Of a stretch of DNA of 64,000 bases, positions 20,220 to 29,508 are shown in pieces. Under the pieces are notes generated by a model. The model had not been told where the DNA came from. It saw only the letters and a program-made list of their open reading frames with translations, and did not search any database. Both the position numbers and the translations under genes were made by a program. The DNA is taken from assembly GCA_963840445.1 (NCBI GenBank), contig CAWIZC010000006.1:186001-250000 (forward strand). The letters run 5' to 3'. Origin of the DNA: AWTP1-13 sp963840445 (lineage in GTDB: Bacteria; Pseudomonadota; Alphaproteobacteria; Rhizobiales; Hyphomicrobiaceae). How positions within the stretch are numbered: position 1 is the stretch's first letter; every line of letters starts with the position of its first letter.

Positions 20220-21040
20220 AGCCGCGCCCTCAGCTTGGGATCCATGACGTCGCGGATGCCGTCGCTCAGAAGATTGAGGCCGAGCAACGCAATCGAGATG
20301 GCGACGCCCGACAGCGTCAGCACCCAAGGGGCCCGCTGAAAATATTCGCGTCCGTCCGCCATGATGGTGCCGAGCGATGGGTCGGGCGGTTGCACGCCGA
20401 GGCCGAGAAAGCTCAATCCGGCCTCGATCACGATGCCGAACGCTATGCCGAGCGCAATCTGGACGAACAAGGGTGCTGCGATATTCGGCAGGATCTCGCG
20501 GCTGAGGATGCTGAAGGTCGATTGGCCCATCAGCTGCGCAGCCTGCACCCACGGCTCCTCCTTGACCACCAGCGCCATATTGCGGGCGAGGCGGGCAAAC
20601 AGCGGGAAATAGATCAGTGCAATGGAGGCAGCGATATTGATGACGCCGAAGCCGAGCACCACCATCAGGAACAGGGCAAGCACGAAGCTCGGAAAGGAGA
20701 ACAACAGGTCCGTGATGCGCATCAGCACGGCGGAACTCCATCCTCCCGCATAGGCCGATACGAGCCCCGCCGAACCGCCGAGCAGTGCCGCCATCAGCAC
20801 GCCGGCGACGCTCACCGCAAGCGAGACGCGCGCCCCATAGAGGATGCGGGTGAGCACATCGCGTCCGAACGAATCCGTGCCAAAGGGATGCGCTAGACTG
20901 GGTGGCGCGAGCAGCGCGAGGAAATCGGCTTCCGTTGGCGAGAAGGGCGAAAACCAAGGACCCGCAACGACGGCAAGCAGCACGAAAGCCGTGATGGCGG
21001 CGCCGATCAGGGCGAGCTTGTTGGCGAAAAAGATGCGCAT
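20216..21040 (-). CDS. ABC transporter permease, OppC/DppC type
   Basis: A 274-residue inner-membrane permease with about six membrane segments, the DppC N-terminal pattern SLAHPFGTDSFGRDVLTRIL and the BPD_transp EAA region AQLMGQSTFSILSREILPNI, which docks to the ATPases. It starts nine bases after the OppB-type stop. Confidence 0.9.
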   Translation of the reverse strand: MRIFFANKLALIGAAITAFVLLAVVAGPWFSPFSPTEADFLALLAPPSLAHPFGTDSFGRDVLTRILYGARVSLAVSVAGVLMAALLGGSAGLVSAYAGGWSSAVLMRITDLLFSFPSFVLALFLMVVLGFGVINIAASIALIYFPLFARLARNMALVVKEEPWVQAAQLMGQSTFSILSREILPNIAAPLFVQIALGIAFGIVIEAGLSFLGLGVQPPDPSLGTIMADGREYFQRAPWVLTLSGVAISIALLGLNLLSDGIRDVMDPKLRARL

Positions 21041-21049
21041 CTGGCTCTC

Positions 21050-22009
21050 CTAGGCCGCGCGCGGGTTGAGGGCGTTGCAGAGCGTATCCACCAGGAAATT
21101 CACGATCAGCACGATGACCAGGAACGTCAGCGCGCAGGCCTGCACCACGGCGTAGTCGCGGCCGAAGGCTGCATCCACCATCAGGGCGCCGATGCCCGGC
21201 ACGCCGAAGATGCGCTCGACGACGACGGTTCCGCCAAGCAGGTAGCGCACCTGCAGCCCGATCACGGTCACATAAGGGATCAGCGCATTGCGAAACACGT
21301 AATGCACGAAGATGAAGGCCCCGCTGTAGCCGAACGAGCGGGCGACGCGCACATGGTCCCGGTAGAGGGTCTCGATCAGCGCGGTGCGCAGGATGCGGGT
21401 GAATGCGGCTGCCATCGGCGCCGCAACCGCCAGGGCCGGCAGGAAGCCGCTGTAGAATGCCCCGGCGATCGAGACGCCCGGGGAGATAAATCCATAGGAC
21501 GGGAATATTCCGGCGCCCAAGGCCAGCGCATAGACCAGCACGTAGGACAGCCAGAAATCCGGCATCGAGATGCCGAGCACCGCCATCGAGGTGGCGGCGC
21601 TGTCGATCATCCGGCCGTGGCGCAACGCCGACACCGTACCGGCCAAGAGCGAGGTCACGACTGCGATCGCCACGGCGTAGAGCCCGATGAACATCGTATT
21701 GGGCAAACGGGAGGCGATCAGGTCGGCGATCGGCACGCCGCCTGCAACCGTCATCGAGACGCCGAAATCACCGACCAGCGCGCCCGACAGCCAACGCCAG
21801 AACTGCACGATCAGCGGCGCGTCGAGTCCCCAGCGCTTGTGGAAGGCGGCGATTGCCTCGGGGGTCGCCAGATCGCCGAGCGCGCTCAGCGCCGGGTCGC
21901 CATGTCCCGCGCGCATCACGAAGAACACTAGCGTCGCGCCCAGGAAGGCGATCAGAAGCACGCCTCCCAGTTGGCGCGACGCACGCGCAAGATTGGCCAC
22001 AAACGACAT
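21050..22009 (-). CDS. ABC transporter permease, OppB/DppB type
   Basis: A 319-residue permease with six predicted membrane segments, the DppB N-terminal shape (ATLVFFVMRAGHGDPALSAL; LDAPLIVQFWRWLSGALVGD) and the EAA-like loop ARSFGYSGAFIFVHYVFRNA. Pairs with the OppC-type permease. Four bases separate it from the binding-protein stop. Confidence 0.9.
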   Translation of the reverse strand: MSFVANLARASRQLGGVLLIAFLGATLVFFVMRAGHGDPALSALGDLATPEAIAAFHKRWGLDAPLIVQFWRWLSGALVGDFGVSMTVAGGVPIADLIASRLPNTMFIGLYAVAIAVVTSLLAGTVSALRHGRMIDSAATSMAVLGISMPDFWLSYVLVYALALGAGIFPSYGFISPGVSIAGAFYSGFLPALAVAAPMAAAFTRILRTALIETLYRDHVRVARSFGYSGAFIFVHYVFRNALIPYVTVIGLQVRYLLGGTVVVERIFGVPGIGALMVDAAFGRDYAVVQACALTFLVIVLIVNFLVDTLCNALNPRAA

Positions 22010-22013
22010 CAGG

Positions 22014-23582
22014 TCAGCCGAGTTCCACCGCCCCGAACTGATCGGCGAAGTTGGAATAGGGCAGTTGCACGAAACCCTTCACGTTTGGCCGCAACAGGTT
22101 GTGAACGTTCGAGCAGAAGCATGGCAGCACCGGAAGCTCGTCCGCCACCAACCGCTCGGCTTCCGCGTAAACCTGCTTGCGCTTTGCCGGATCGATCTCG
22201 GCGCGGCCGCGCTCGAGCAGCTCATCCATCTTCGGATTCGAATAGCCGTGGATGTTGCGGAAGCCTTTGGAGCCGACAAGCTCGCCGATGTACTCGTCGG
22301 GATCCACGAAGCCCAGCCATCCCATCACCATCGCGTCGGCTTCGCCGGCCTTCATGCGGGAGTAGGCGGCGCTGAAGTCGCTCGCCTCGAGGTTGATTTT
22401 GGTGCCGAGAACCTGGTTGGCCTGCCCGGCGATGATCTCACCCATGCGCCGCCACCAGTTGGAACCCCAGACCAGCAGCGTCGCCTCGGTCCCCGGCTTG
22501 AAGGACGACTTGGCGAACTCGGCGCGGGCGCGTTCCGGATTGAAGGTGACGTATTGGCCGAATACCGGTTTCGGATCGGCCCACAGCGCCGGCGGCAGCA
22601 CGCCCGGGATGGCGACGCCTTCGCCAAACAGCACCGCCTTGACCAGCACCTCGCGGTCGAATGCCATCGAGACGGCGCGCCGGAAGTTGATGTCGGAGAA
22701 CGGGCCCTTTCGGTTGTTGAGCGCGAGGTAGCGGGTGTTGAGGCCCGCCTGCTTCAGCACCTTCACCTCAGGGCGCTTCTCGAGCGCGGGAACATCGGCG
22801 AAGGGAGCAGTGCTGGTCAGGTCGATCTGACTGCCGAGGATCGCGGTCATGCCGCTCGATTCCTCCGCGATCAAGGGACACTTGACGCGAGCCACCTTCG
22901 GCGCGCCCGAGAAGGCGCCGGGAAATGCTTCGAGCTCCAGGCTTTCGCCCGACTTCCAGTCCTTGACGATGTACGGACCAGTGCCCACCGGACGGCGTCC
23001 GAAGGCTTCGTCGCCGATCGCCTTGATGGCGGTGCGGGAGACGATTTGCGTCGCCGTGCGCGTATTGGTGAGATAGTTGAGAAGCGGCGCGAACGGAGCC
23101 TTGGTGACGATGCGGATCGTGTAGGGATCGGCGATCTGGATGTCCTGGATCGCCGTCACCTTGCTGCGATTGGGTGCGGCGTTCTTTTCGTCGGCCACGC
23201 GGTCGAGCGTGAATTTCACGTCGTCGGCGGTGAAGTCGCTGCCGTCTTGAAACTTCACACCCTTGCGCAGCTTGAATTCGAGCGTGGTGGCATCGGCCAC
23301 GGTGAAGCTTTCGGCGAGATCGGGCACCACTTCCATCTTGGCGTTGAACTTCAGGAGCGCGTTGAATGCGCCATAGATCACGTAAAATTCCGGGATCAGC
23401 GTCGCCTTCATCGGGTCGAGCGTGTTGATCACATTGAAGCCTGCGATCCCGGCCCGCAGTGTCGTGGCGTCCTGCGCAAGGGCCCTGCCGGCCAGCTGCG
23501 GCATGGTAAATCCGGCCGCCATGGCGCCGCCGGTGAGCTTGAGCGCATGGCGCCTGGTGAAATGATTGCCCTTGGTCGACAT
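22014..23582 (-). CDS. ABC transporter binding protein, peptide/nickel (SBP_bac_5) type, Tat-exported
   Basis: A 522-residue periplasmic binding protein. The N-terminus carries a twin-arginine signal, FTRRHALKLTGGAMAAG, cleaved near ALAQ (about residue 37). The body follows the family-5 pattern: VVPDLAESFTVADATTLEF, LRKGVKFQDGSDFTADDVKF and FRRAVSMAFDREVL. Family 5 proteins bind peptides, opines, sugars, heme or nickel complexes. The flanking C-N-bond oxidases suggest an amine, betaine or opine-like ligand (inference). Confidence 0.88.
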   Translation of the reverse strand: MSTKGNHFTRRHALKLTGGAMAAGFTMPQLAGRALAQDATTLRAGIAGFNVINTLDPMKATLIPEFYVIYGAFNALLKFNAKMEVVPDLAESFTVADATTLEFKLRKGVKFQDGSDFTADDVKFTLDRVADEKNAAPNRSKVTAIQDIQIADPYTIRIVTKAPFAPLLNYLTNTRTATQIVSRTAIKAIGDEAFGRRPVGTGPYIVKDWKSGESLELEAFPGAFSGAPKVARVKCPLIAEESSGMTAILGSQIDLTSTAPFADVPALEKRPEVKVLKQAGLNTRYLALNNRKGPFSDINFRRAVSMAFDREVLVKAVLFGEGVAIPGVLPPALWADPKPVFGQYVTFNPERARAEFAKSSFKPGTEATLLVWGSNWWRRMGEIIAGQANQVLGTKINLEASDFSAAYSRMKAGEADAMVMGWLGFVDPDEYIGELVGSKGFRNIHGYSNPKMDELLERGRAEIDPAKRKQVYAEAERLVADELPVLPCFCSNVHNLLRPNVKGFVQLPYSNFADQFGAVELG

Positions 23583-23601
23583 AATCTACTCCTCTCGTGA
23601 T

Positions 23602-25140
23602 CTACGCGTCCTGCTGAATCCCAGTCGTCCTGATGTTCAGCCGGTGAAGGCCGCGCTCCTGCCGCGCATACGGCGAAGCATAAAGGTCGTTCCATTCCGC
23701 TTCGAAGCGGCGCTTCTCATCCGCCACGCGGGTCTCATCCCAAGCAAGCATCGCGCCGAGTTCGGTTGCCGCACTGCTTATATCTTCGGCATCCAGTGGA
23801 CCGGACCATGCGGTGCCGCGGCGGCGGAACAGCTCATCCGACAAGGTAACGGCATGCTCGACGCCGCAGCGTTCGGCCGGCGGCGCGTAGCTTGGCGGAT
23901 GTGGCGCTCGCGACGGCCCCAGTCGTTGCGCCACCAGCCGCGTCAATTCGCGTGCGGCCGAGCGATGGGTCATGACCGGTCCGGCGGTCAGCGCAAAGGC
24001 AGACGGCAATCCGTCGGCCGCTAGATCGTGGATCACCCTGGAGCGGTTGCCGAACGGCACTGCCGCATCATAGGTGAGCGGACGCACGCCGGCCCAGCTC
24101 ATGCGGATGTCGGCCGGAGTGAGATGCAGTCCGGGCAGCAACGCATTGGCGTTGGCGATGATCCCGTCTGCCTCTTCGACGGTCACGAAGACCCGATCCG
24201 GATCGCCCTCGTAGGGGGTCTCGGTCGGGCCGAAATAGTGATACTGCTTCCACGGAATGCAATAGAGCGGCTCATTGCGGCTATCGAGGGTGGCGATGCC
24301 GGCACCCGCGCAGACGTCGGGCAGCTTGACCACCAGATGGCAGCCCTTCGTCCCGAAGATCTTGCGGGCCGCATTGGGCTTCACGCCGCGAACCACCTCG
24401 TCGATCCACACGCCGGACGTCATCAGCACCACCGCGCCCCGCACCCGCACCGGCGCGGTCTGCGTCAACATATCGGTCAGTTCCACCGTCCAGCCGCTGT
24501 CCGGCGCGAAGCCGGACAGCCGCGCGGCGGTATGATTTCTTGCCGTGGCGCCCAACCGCTCAGCGTCGAGAACAGCGTCGAGCACGATCCGCTCCGGCCA
24601 GTTGAACTGAAATTCACGGAAGGCCGCGACACCGACCAGCCGATCCTGATCGCGCAATCTGCCGATCAGCGCGTGAGCGCGCGCTTGCTGCGGGTTCATC
24701 CACCGATAGTCGAGCGGAACCTCCTTCCCCCCGAGTCGCTTCAGAAGCGCGAAGGCAGCGCCGATCTGCCAGGCCGCATACGGTCCGCCGCGATAGACCG
24801 GAAAGTGCAGTGTCATCGCGGTGGTGCGGCTGGGGCTGGTGCGAACGAATTCGCCGCGCGCCTGCATGGCCAGCCGGGCCATGCGCAATGCGACTGCCAG
24901 CCTCTTCGGATGGCGGGCGAAGTCGAAAATGGATCGGCCGGGCGCCAAGTATCGCAGGCCGCAATGCAGCAAGCGGCTGGAACGCGAGGAGGCTCCCGAG
25001 CCGAAATCGCCTTTGTCGACGATCAGCGTGCGGTATCCGGCCGCCGCGAGGTGTTGGGCCGTGCTGGCACCGTTGATGCCGCCACCGACGACGATCACGT
25101 CGAACCGACTATCGTCCAGTTCCGCAAGTCTTGGCCGCAT
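23602..25140 (-). CDS. FAD-dependent oxidoreductase, glycerol-3-phosphate dehydrogenase (GlpD)-like
   Basis: A 512-residue DAO-superfamily flavoprotein: FAD motif DVIVVGGGINGASTAQHLAA at about residues 14-33, then the GlpD-type segment FGSGASSRSSRLLHCGLRYL and PVYRGGPYAAWQIGAAFALL. GlpD hands electrons to quinone at the membrane. Its place at the head of an unusual transport/oxidation operon rather than with glp genes suggests another substrate. It is the first structural gene after the LysR gene, separated by 117 bases. Confidence 0.82.
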   Translation of the reverse strand: MRPRLAELDDSRFDVIVVGGGINGASTAQHLAAAGYRTLIVDKGDFGSGASSRSSRLLHCGLRYLAPGRSIFDFARHPKRLAVALRMARLAMQARGEFVRTSPSRTTAMTLHFPVYRGGPYAAWQIGAAFALLKRLGGKEVPLDYRWMNPQQARAHALIGRLRDQDRLVGVAAFREFQFNWPERIVLDAVLDAERLGATARNHTAARLSGFAPDSGWTVELTDMLTQTAPVRVRGAVVLMTSGVWIDEVVRGVKPNAARKIFGTKGCHLVVKLPDVCAGAGIATLDSRNEPLYCIPWKQYHYFGPTETPYEGDPDRVFVTVEEADGIIANANALLPGLHLTPADIRMSWAGVRPLTYDAAVPFGNRSRVIHDLAADGLPSAFALTAGPVMTHRSAARELTRLVAQRLGPSRAPHPPSYAPPAERCGVEHAVTLSDELFRRRGTAWSGPLDAEDISSAATELGAMLAWDETRVADEKRRFEAEWNDLYASPYARQERGLHRLNIRTTGIQQDA

Positions 25141-25257
25141 CGAACTCCCTTCGACCCCTACCGGAATGCGGCACCGAGGGTCCCCACGACACGGTCAAGT
25201 GTGATCCGTCATCGTATGCAGTCAAATGCCCAAACATGGGTCGCCTATGCAAAACTG

Positions 25258-26196
25258 TTATGCCGACTTCGCGGCGGCTGGGAAATTCGCGAGGACCTTG
25301 CGCTTGCAGCTACGCAACAGCCCTGCGAATTCGCTGGCGATACGTGTGAGCGGCCGATGCGTGGGATGGAGCATGCCGATCCGCATCTCCACGACCGGTT
25401 CGAAGCGCAGCGGCACGATGTTGCGGTCGGAGTAGTCGGCGGCCGTGAAAGGATCCAGGAACCCGACCCCAACTCCTTGCGATATCAGATTGGCGACCAC
25501 CGCCATGACCTGACAATCGACGACCATGTCGCGCGCCACGCCCTCGCGCTCGAACAACTGGTCTATCAGCAGCCGGCCGACCGTGTTGGTCGTGAGCGAG
25601 ATGAAGCGCTCGCCGGCGAGATCGGCGGGACGGACGATCTTGCGTGTCGCCAGCCGATGACCGCGCGGCACCGCCAGCAGATAAGGCACGCGGCAGAACT
25701 CCTCGGCCTCGAAGCCCGATCGATCGAAGGCCCTGGCTTGGTAAGGAAATTCGGCAAAGCCAAAATCGATTTGCTGCGCCGCCGCCCATTCCTCGACTTT
25801 TGCCGACATTTGCACGTGGAGGGTGATGCGGATGCGCGGGTGGATCACGTTGAATTGCCGGATCACGCCGGGCAGAAAGCCGAGCGCCAGCAGAGGGAAG
25901 GAGCCGATGTTGAGGCTGCCGGCATCCGCTGAGCGGATGTCGCGGGCCATCTCGCGGATCTTGTCGACCGAGATGAAGGTGCGCTCTACTTCGGCGTAGA
26001 GCAGCAGTGCCTCCGGCGTCGGAACCAGACGCCCCGAGCTGCGATCGAACAGGGTCAGCTTGAGGGAAGCCTCGAGCTGGCTCAGCAGCCGGCTTACCGC
26101 GGGTTGCGATAGATTAAGAAGCTCTGCCGCCCCAATGGTGGAACGAGCGACCATGATCGCTCTGAAGGCCTCGAGCTGACGAATGTTCATGCGCAA
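25258..26196 (-). CDS. LysR-family transcriptional regulator
   Basis: A 312-residue regulator with an N-terminal helix-turn-helix (MNIRQLEAFRAIMVARSTIG; LLNLSQPAVSRLLSQLEASL) and a C-terminal effector-binding domain (GVGVGFLDPFTAADYSDR). ATG 26190 may be the true start. Unusually for LysR regulators, it is transcribed in the same direction as the genes it heads, not divergently; it probably controls the block from 25.1 down to 13 kb. Confidence 0.88.
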   Translation of the reverse strand: MRMNIRQLEAFRAIMVARSTIGAAELLNLSQPAVSRLLSQLEASLKLTLFDRSSGRLVPTPEALLLYAEVERTFISVDKIREMARDIRSADAGSLNIGSFPLLALGFLPGVIRQFNVIHPRIRITLHVQMSAKVEEWAAAQQIDFGFAEFPYQARAFDRSGFEAEEFCRVPYLLAVPRGHRLATRKIVRPADLAGERFISLTTNTVGRLLIDQLFEREGVARDMVVDCQVMAVVANLISQGVGVGFLDPFTAADYSDRNIVPLRFEPVVEMRIGMLHPTHRPLTRIASEFAGLLRSCKRKVLANFPAAAKSA

Positions 26197-26336
26197 CGCT
26201 CCGGCAAGTCCGGGATCCAGCTTTTGATCGACGTGGGATTGGGCACCCTAGGACTATCCCAGAACCTGACTTGGAAAGCGATCTGCGCTGGTTTTCCCCG
26301 CAGGAGCGCGGCGTTTGCTCGGCCGTGCCGCGGCTC

Positions 26337-26399
26337 GCGTTTGCTCGGCTCGCCTAAAGGTTCTCGCCCGTTGCTCGACTTGGCCTAAAGCTTGTCGCG
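26337..26399. repeat. imperfect tandem duplication at the end of the HutD-like gene
   Basis: Two adjacent copies of about 31 bases share the core GTTGCTCG...GCCTAAAG.TT.TCGC (26337-26368 and 26369-26399), and a partial third copy of GCGTTTGCTCGG is at 26311-26322. The HutD-like stop codon lies inside the last copy, so the repeat could have moved the stop. Confidence 0.45.
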
Positions 26400-26963
26400 G
26401 ATCGAGCCAATGATGACTTGGCCGTCTTGCACTTTGACATTTGTCCCTGCATCGGCGCGCACGCGCAGTGCGTGATCCTGCGCGAGGGCATGGGCGCGTC
26501 CATCGATGTCGACTTGCGCAGCGCCGACGGGCGCATACACGACGTGCCGGCCATGCGTGCAAAGCATCTCCGCACCTTTTTTGCCCACGCGCAGGTCAAT
26601 ATCGAAACGTGCGCGGTCGGCGATCAGGTTCACGACCTCCACTGGGCCCTTCTCGAGCAAGGTGCGGATCGGTGTGCCGCCGTCGTAACGCCGAGGATGC
26701 ATGGGAAGGCGCAGGTCGATCTCGCAGTCGGGTGCAATGAGCACGAGACCCGCACCCTTGGTCACAACCTGCAGCCGCTCATAGCCTGTATAGTCCGAGA
26801 ACGGGCCTTCCTCGATGATCGCAGTGCGCCCGAAGTGCCAGGCGACGCCCATGCTCTGCCAGCTTTCCCCGCCCTCGCCATCGATGACGACGAGCTCGCC
26901 GCGGCCGTTCTTCCAGGGAATGCGTCGATAGCCTTCAGGGGCAAGGGGCTCAACTAGGGGCAT
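26385..26963 (-). CDS. HutD/Ves-family protein
   Basis: A 192-residue cupin-like protein of the HutD/Ves family. The N-terminal pattern RRIPWKNGRGELVVIDGE is the family hallmark (usually ...PWKNGGG.T.E). HutD is linked with histidine utilisation in pseudomonads but no hut genes are present here. ATG 26963 is preferred over 27050 because the family begins just before that motif. Confidence 0.75.
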   Translation of the reverse strand: MPLVEPLAPEGYRRIPWKNGRGELVVIDGEGGESWQSMGVAWHFGRTAIIEEGPFSDYTGYERLQVVTKGAGLVLIAPDCEIDLRLPMHPRRYDGGTPIRTLLEKGPVEVVNLIADRARFDIDLRVGKKGAEMLCTHGRHVVYAPVGAAQVDIDGRAHALAQDHALRVRADAGTNVKVQDGQVIIGSIRDKL

Positions 26964-27570
26964 GGGTTCTGTCGCGGAAGGCGGGTCGCCAGCATCTAGG
27001 GTAGCTGCAGCAGATTGGCATTGCCGATGAGCCGCCCGCAACCTGCACACGCACCGCCACGCGTGGCAACACAGCCGCTTGTGGCCTTGCTCGCGTTATC
27101 CATTTGCAGGAAAGCCGATCGGGCAGGTCGCCGCTTCATGGTAAAGTCTGGGCAAGGCGGCCGGTGCCGGGCGGCATGACACGCCGCATGCTCCGCGGCA
27201 TACAGCGGCCACCTTGTTCAAGGCCTCCGGGCGCGGATCTTGCCTTGACGGCCGGCTATCTCGGGATGGGTGTGGACGTGTTGCAGGGCGTACGCGGCCA
27301 CTACCATCTGATGTCCCGGGAGACCGATGCCCAACTACGCCCAGGAAATGCACGAATTGACGCTGACGGAGGGGATCGGGACATCGCACAAATCGTTGAT
27401 TTGTCTGAGGTGGCCTGAGAGCAAGGCTTTGTCTCGACAAACAAAGGTTTGCCGGGTTCTATTGGCATAAGATCGCATAGCCGGGCCCGAAGGGTCATTT
27501 TGCCTGTGCGGCTTGTGCCTTCTTGCTTACGGATCAAGGCGCTCGGGGAGAGCGTGGGGAGAGCGAGAGC
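26964..27570. other. 607-base intergenic region, no supported gene
   Basis: Short frames are present on both strands, including a 47-codon frame from ATG 27327, but none has a convincing family pattern or strong ribosome site. The region presumably holds the divergent promoters for the HutD-like and ClpN-like genes. A GGGGAGAGCGAGAGC purine-rich stretch at 27556-27570 is the ribosome site of the next gene. Confidence 0.5.
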
Positions 27571-29052
27571 GTGGCTTACAAGGGTATGGATCTCAATTTG
27601 CGCTCCGGCCGCTCCTGGCCCGGGCGCGAGCCAGGCATCGATGACGCCGGAGCCAACGGCGGCGGCTGGTCGTACTCGACGCGCGGGGCGCAGGAGCCCA
27701 TCCAGGTCGACGATCAGGTGGAGGCCTGCTGCAACAGCGCCTACGACGCCGCCCAGTTCCATGGCGCGGCCGAGGTGCAGGTCGAGCACCTGCTGCACGC
27801 CATGACCCGCATCAAGGCGGCAGCCGAGCTGATGGAGCAGCTCGGTATCCGCACGGCGTCCGTGCGGCAGGAGACGGCGGTCATCATCGCCTCCGTTGCA
27901 CCGTCCCACACCGAGAGCAGCGCGCCTCGCACCTCCAAAGAGATGGAGGAAATCCTGCGCCGCGCCGCCGCTTTTGCCGGGGAGCGCAAGACATCGGCAA
28001 CGGTTGCCGATCTGCTGCGCGCCGTGCTGAGCCTGGGGCGCAAAGCACCGACCACGCTGCTGCTGATGCGGGCGGTATCCGATCCGGCAGCGCTGGAGCG
28101 CTGGCGCGACGAGCCCCGTCGCGAGGGTTTGCAGGGCCTGTCGGCAGACGCTTCGGCACGCGCCTCGGCGCGTCCCAATCTTGCAGATGCCCTGTTCAAG
28201 CGCCTCGACAGCATGGAGGCGGCGTTACGCGCTCTACAGGCGGAGATCGCCTCCGACCGCAAGGCCTTCACCGAGGCGCTGGCCCAGCGTGACGAGGCGC
28301 TGCCCACCGCCGGCATCGAGCAGGTGCAGGCCGTGGCGACGGAGCTCGAGAGCCGCATCAGCGAAGCGATGACATCCTTCGGCGAGCGCCTGTCGGCGGT
28401 CGACAAGCTGCCGGCCACCGAGAACCTCGCCTACATGGGCGCACGCCTGGACCTGATCGAGAAGCAGCTTGCCCGGCAGAGCAAGGAAGTAACCGAGGCG
28501 GTCTCCAACACCTTGCTCGAGCACCTCATCAAGGCGGAGGACGGCAAGGCCCCAGATGGCCCCGACCGGCTGGGCACGCTCGAGGCCAGCATCGAAAGCC
28601 ACTTGCAGCGCACCGACGAGGCGGCCAAGACGCACGAGCACAGCCTGGCCGAAATCTACGAGGCACTCGTCAAGCTCGGCACCAACCAACAAACGCTGGC
28701 AAGCAATCTCAACACGTGGCGCGTCGAGAGCAGCGGCGACATCAGCATCATCAGCAATCGCCTGCAGGACATGGAGCGCAATGCGCAGGCCACACTGGGC
28801 CGGCTCGACGGCCAGATGCAGTCGCTGCGCCAGGAGACCGGCGGCGAAGAACGCCCGTTCGGGAGCTTCAAGCGCTGGCTGTATGGCACCACCAGCGTGC
28901 TGTCGGGCGCCTGGCGCAATGACCCCGATGCCGTGCGCAGGAAGCTGGCGACGGCGAGCGAGCCAATGGACGAACCGGCCGGTGACATCACGGTGGTCAC
29001 CCTGAAGCCGATGCCAGCCGGGGATGTGCGGGTCGAGGAGAGGAAAGTCTAG
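27571..29052 (+). CDS. Clp N-terminal-domain protein with long coiled coil
   Basis: A 493-residue protein without an ATPase. Residues about 40-180 resemble the Clp repeat domain of ClpA/ClpB (VDDQVEACCNSAYDAAQFHG; EVQVEHLLHAMTRIK; ATVADLLRAVLSLGRKAPTT), the part that binds substrates or adaptors in Clp unfoldases. Residues about 200-430 are a long helical, Gln/Glu-rich coiled coil, and the C-terminus has FKRWLYGTTSVLSGAW. GTG 27571 is chosen for its purine-rich ribosome site; ATG 27586 is the alternative. It may be an adaptor, scaffold or envelope-associated protein. No AAA+ module follows, so it is not a chaperone by itself. Confidence 0.75.
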   Translation: MAYKGMDLNLRSGRSWPGREPGIDDAGANGGGWSYSTRGAQEPIQVDDQVEACCNSAYDAAQFHGAAEVQVEHLLHAMTRIKAAAELMEQLGIRTASVRQETAVIIASVAPSHTESSAPRTSKEMEEILRRAAAFAGERKTSATVADLLRAVLSLGRKAPTTLLLMRAVSDPAALERWRDEPRREGLQGLSADASARASARPNLADALFKRLDSMEAALRALQAEIASDRKAFTEALAQRDEALPTAGIEQVQAVATELESRISEAMTSFGERLSAVDKLPATENLAYMGARLDLIEKQLARQSKEVTEAVSNTLLEHLIKAEDGKAPDGPDRLGTLEASIESHLQRTDEAAKTHEHSLAEIYEALVKLGTNQQTLASNLNTWRVESSGDISIISNRLQDMERNAQATLGRLDGQMQSLRQETGGEERPFGSFKRWLYGTTSVLSGAWRNDPDAVRRKLATASEPMDEPAGDITVVTLKPMPAGDVRVEERKV

Positions 29053-29056
29053 GCCG

Positions 29057-29503
29057 TCAGCCGCCGCCGCGCTTGGCGGGATCAAGCCACTTCTCGATCT
29101 GTACGCTGCTGCCCCTCGCGTAGCCGAGCTCCTCGTAGAAAGCGAGCACGGCCTCGTTGCTGCTGCGCACGAGCAGGTTTGCCTTCCACACGCCGCGCTC
29201 GCGCATCCAGCTTTCGGCCGCGGCGATGATCTGTCGCCCGTAACCGCAGCCGCGATGCGCGGGGTCGACGCTGACGTAATACATCGCGCCGCGGTGCCCA
29301 TCGTGACCGACCATGGCGCTGGCAACGATGCGCCCCTCGTGCAGGCCGACCAGCACGTCCGAACCGGGCTTGCCGCGCGCGAAGGCCAAATCCTGCGCCG
29401 GATCGTTCCACGGCCGCGTCAAACCGCACGCCTCCCACAGGGCGATCACGGCGGTTTCCTCGCCATCGGCAATGGGACGGACGCTGATGTCGTTACTGGA
29501 CAT
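29057..29503 (-). CDS. GNAT-family N-acetyltransferase (YpeA-like)
   Basis: A 148-residue acetyltransferase. The acetyl-CoA-binding motif A is DPAHRGCGYGRQIIAAAESW, followed by NLLVRSSNEAVLAFYEELGY, the usual B motif. The N-terminus (ISVRPIADGEETAVIALW) resembles YpeA-type enzymes. It is convergent with the ClpN-like gene and five bases after the FAD-oxidase stop, so it is the third gene of the sua5 operon. Substrate unknown. Confidence 0.88.
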   Translation of the reverse strand: MSSNDISVRPIADGEETAVIALWEACGLTRPWNDPAQDLAFARGKPGSDVLVGLHEGRIVASAMVGHDGHRGAMYYVSVDPAHRGCGYGRQIIAAAESWMRERGVWKANLLVRSSNEAVLAFYEELGYARGSSVQIEKWLDPAKRGGG

Positions 29504-29508
29504 CGACC

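Noticed and set aside
19250..20957. Long frames upstream of the OppF and OppD starts
   Set aside because: They are shadows of the overlapping transporter genes; domain starts and overlapping start codons fix the real starts.
27104..27418. 104-codon plus-strand frame before the ClpN-like gene
   Set aside because: No ribosome site, Arg/Pro-rich, no recognisable pattern.
27327..27470. Short frame starting at ATG 27327
   Set aside because: Only a weak ribosome site and no conserved pattern; left as unsupported.
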